Assembly (NCBI GenBank): GCA_002412555.1
Contig: DHVH01000262.1
Span: forward strand, 1 to 6,535
Length of the DNA: 6,535 nt
Source: Marinilabiliaceae bacterium UBA5213
Lineage (GTDB): Bacteria > Bacteroidota > Bacteroidia > Bacteroidales > Marinilabiliaceae
Direction: 5' to 3'
The position numbers were made by a program, and so were the translations under genes. How positions within the stretch are numbered: position 1 is the stretch's first letter; every line of letters starts with the position of its first letter. Positions 6,348-6,535 of the stretch are shown in pieces. The notes under the pieces were generated by a model. That model ran no database searches. It worked only from the letters and a program-made list of their open reading frames with translations, and had not been told where the DNA came from.

Positions 6348-6535
6348 AATTTATGTCTGCCAATATGTTGAGTAATTCGCTCGGCCGCCAAATTAACCAC
6401 CATAGTCATTAAAAACAGTATTAGACCTACTGCAAAAAGACTGTAATAATGCGTAGTGTTAAATGGGACTTCACCAAGTTCTATGGCAATATTTGCCGTC
6501 ATTGTCCGCACCGAATCAAAAAAGTTGCCCGGCAT
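6344..6535 (-). CDS. pstC: Phosphate ABC transporter permease PstC (partial, C-terminal end only)
   Basis: Only the last 63 codons are in the window; the gene continues past the right edge. The fragment reads MPGNFFDSVRTMTANIAIELGE at its start, which is the conserved late loop of PstC, followed by a final hydrophobic helix (SLFAVGLILFLMTMVVNLAAE, about residues 32-52 of the fragment) and a short basic tail ending RHKL. The Met at the very edge (6533-6535) is internal to the family and is not the true start. The TGA stop overlaps the pstA start by 4 nt. PstC pairs with PstA to form the phosphate channel. The position as PstC, not a second PstA, is supported by the gene order C-A-B-phoU. Confidence 0.92.
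   Translation of the reverse strand: MPGNFFDSVRTMTANIAIELGEVPFNTTHYYSLFAVGLILFLMTMVVNLAAERITQHIGRHKL

Noticed and set aside
1869..6535. Idea that phoH and the pst-phoU genes form one phosphate-responsive cluster
   Set aside because: mazG lies between them on the opposite strand, a terminator-like hairpin separates them, and no Pho box can be identified in the window; the PhoH name alone does not show co-regulation.

Overview
The window reads as an ordinary chromosomal segment of a Bacteroidota bacterium, probably a Bacteroidales/Marinilabiliales-like lineage. This rests on recalled family resemblance: a 315-residue SAICAR synthase of the Bacteroides type, a PhoH that begins MIEKL, and start codons preceded by A/T-rich sequence instead of Shine-Dalgarno motifs. 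Base composition is moderate to slightly AT-rich. There is no tRNA, rRNA, CRISPR array, insertion sequence or phage gene, and coding density is high.

Left part (1-2840, all minus strand): phoH (PhoH-family ATPase), then purC (purine biosynthesis), then the N-terminal 228 codons of a membrane protein that runs off the left edge. This last gene is open to the edge with no stop. It looks like a YciB/IspZ-type multi-pass membrane domain followed by the beginning of a Nudix domain. A long imperfect stem-loop (707-777) separates it from purC.

Middle (2989-3777, plus strand): mazG, a nucleoside triphosphate pyrophosphohydrolase, divergent from phoH and convergent with the phosphate operon. A perfect 11-bp hairpin at 3788-3813 sits between the convergent mazG and phoU stop codons.

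Right part (3886-6535, minus strand): the high-affinity phosphate transport operon in the order pstC (partial) - pstA - pstB - phoU. pstC and pstA overlap by 4 nt, pstA and pstB are 11 nt apart, and phoU follows after 72 nt. PstC and PstA form the permease, PstB is the ATPase, and PhoU links transport state to phosphate signalling. The binding protein gene pstS and the operon promoter are not in the window and may lie beyond the right edge.

I do not see an undescribed system here. The points most worth a second look are the apparent membrane-Nudix fusion at the left edge, a PstB N-terminal extension built partly from an 18-bp tandem duplication, and the long stem-loop after purC.
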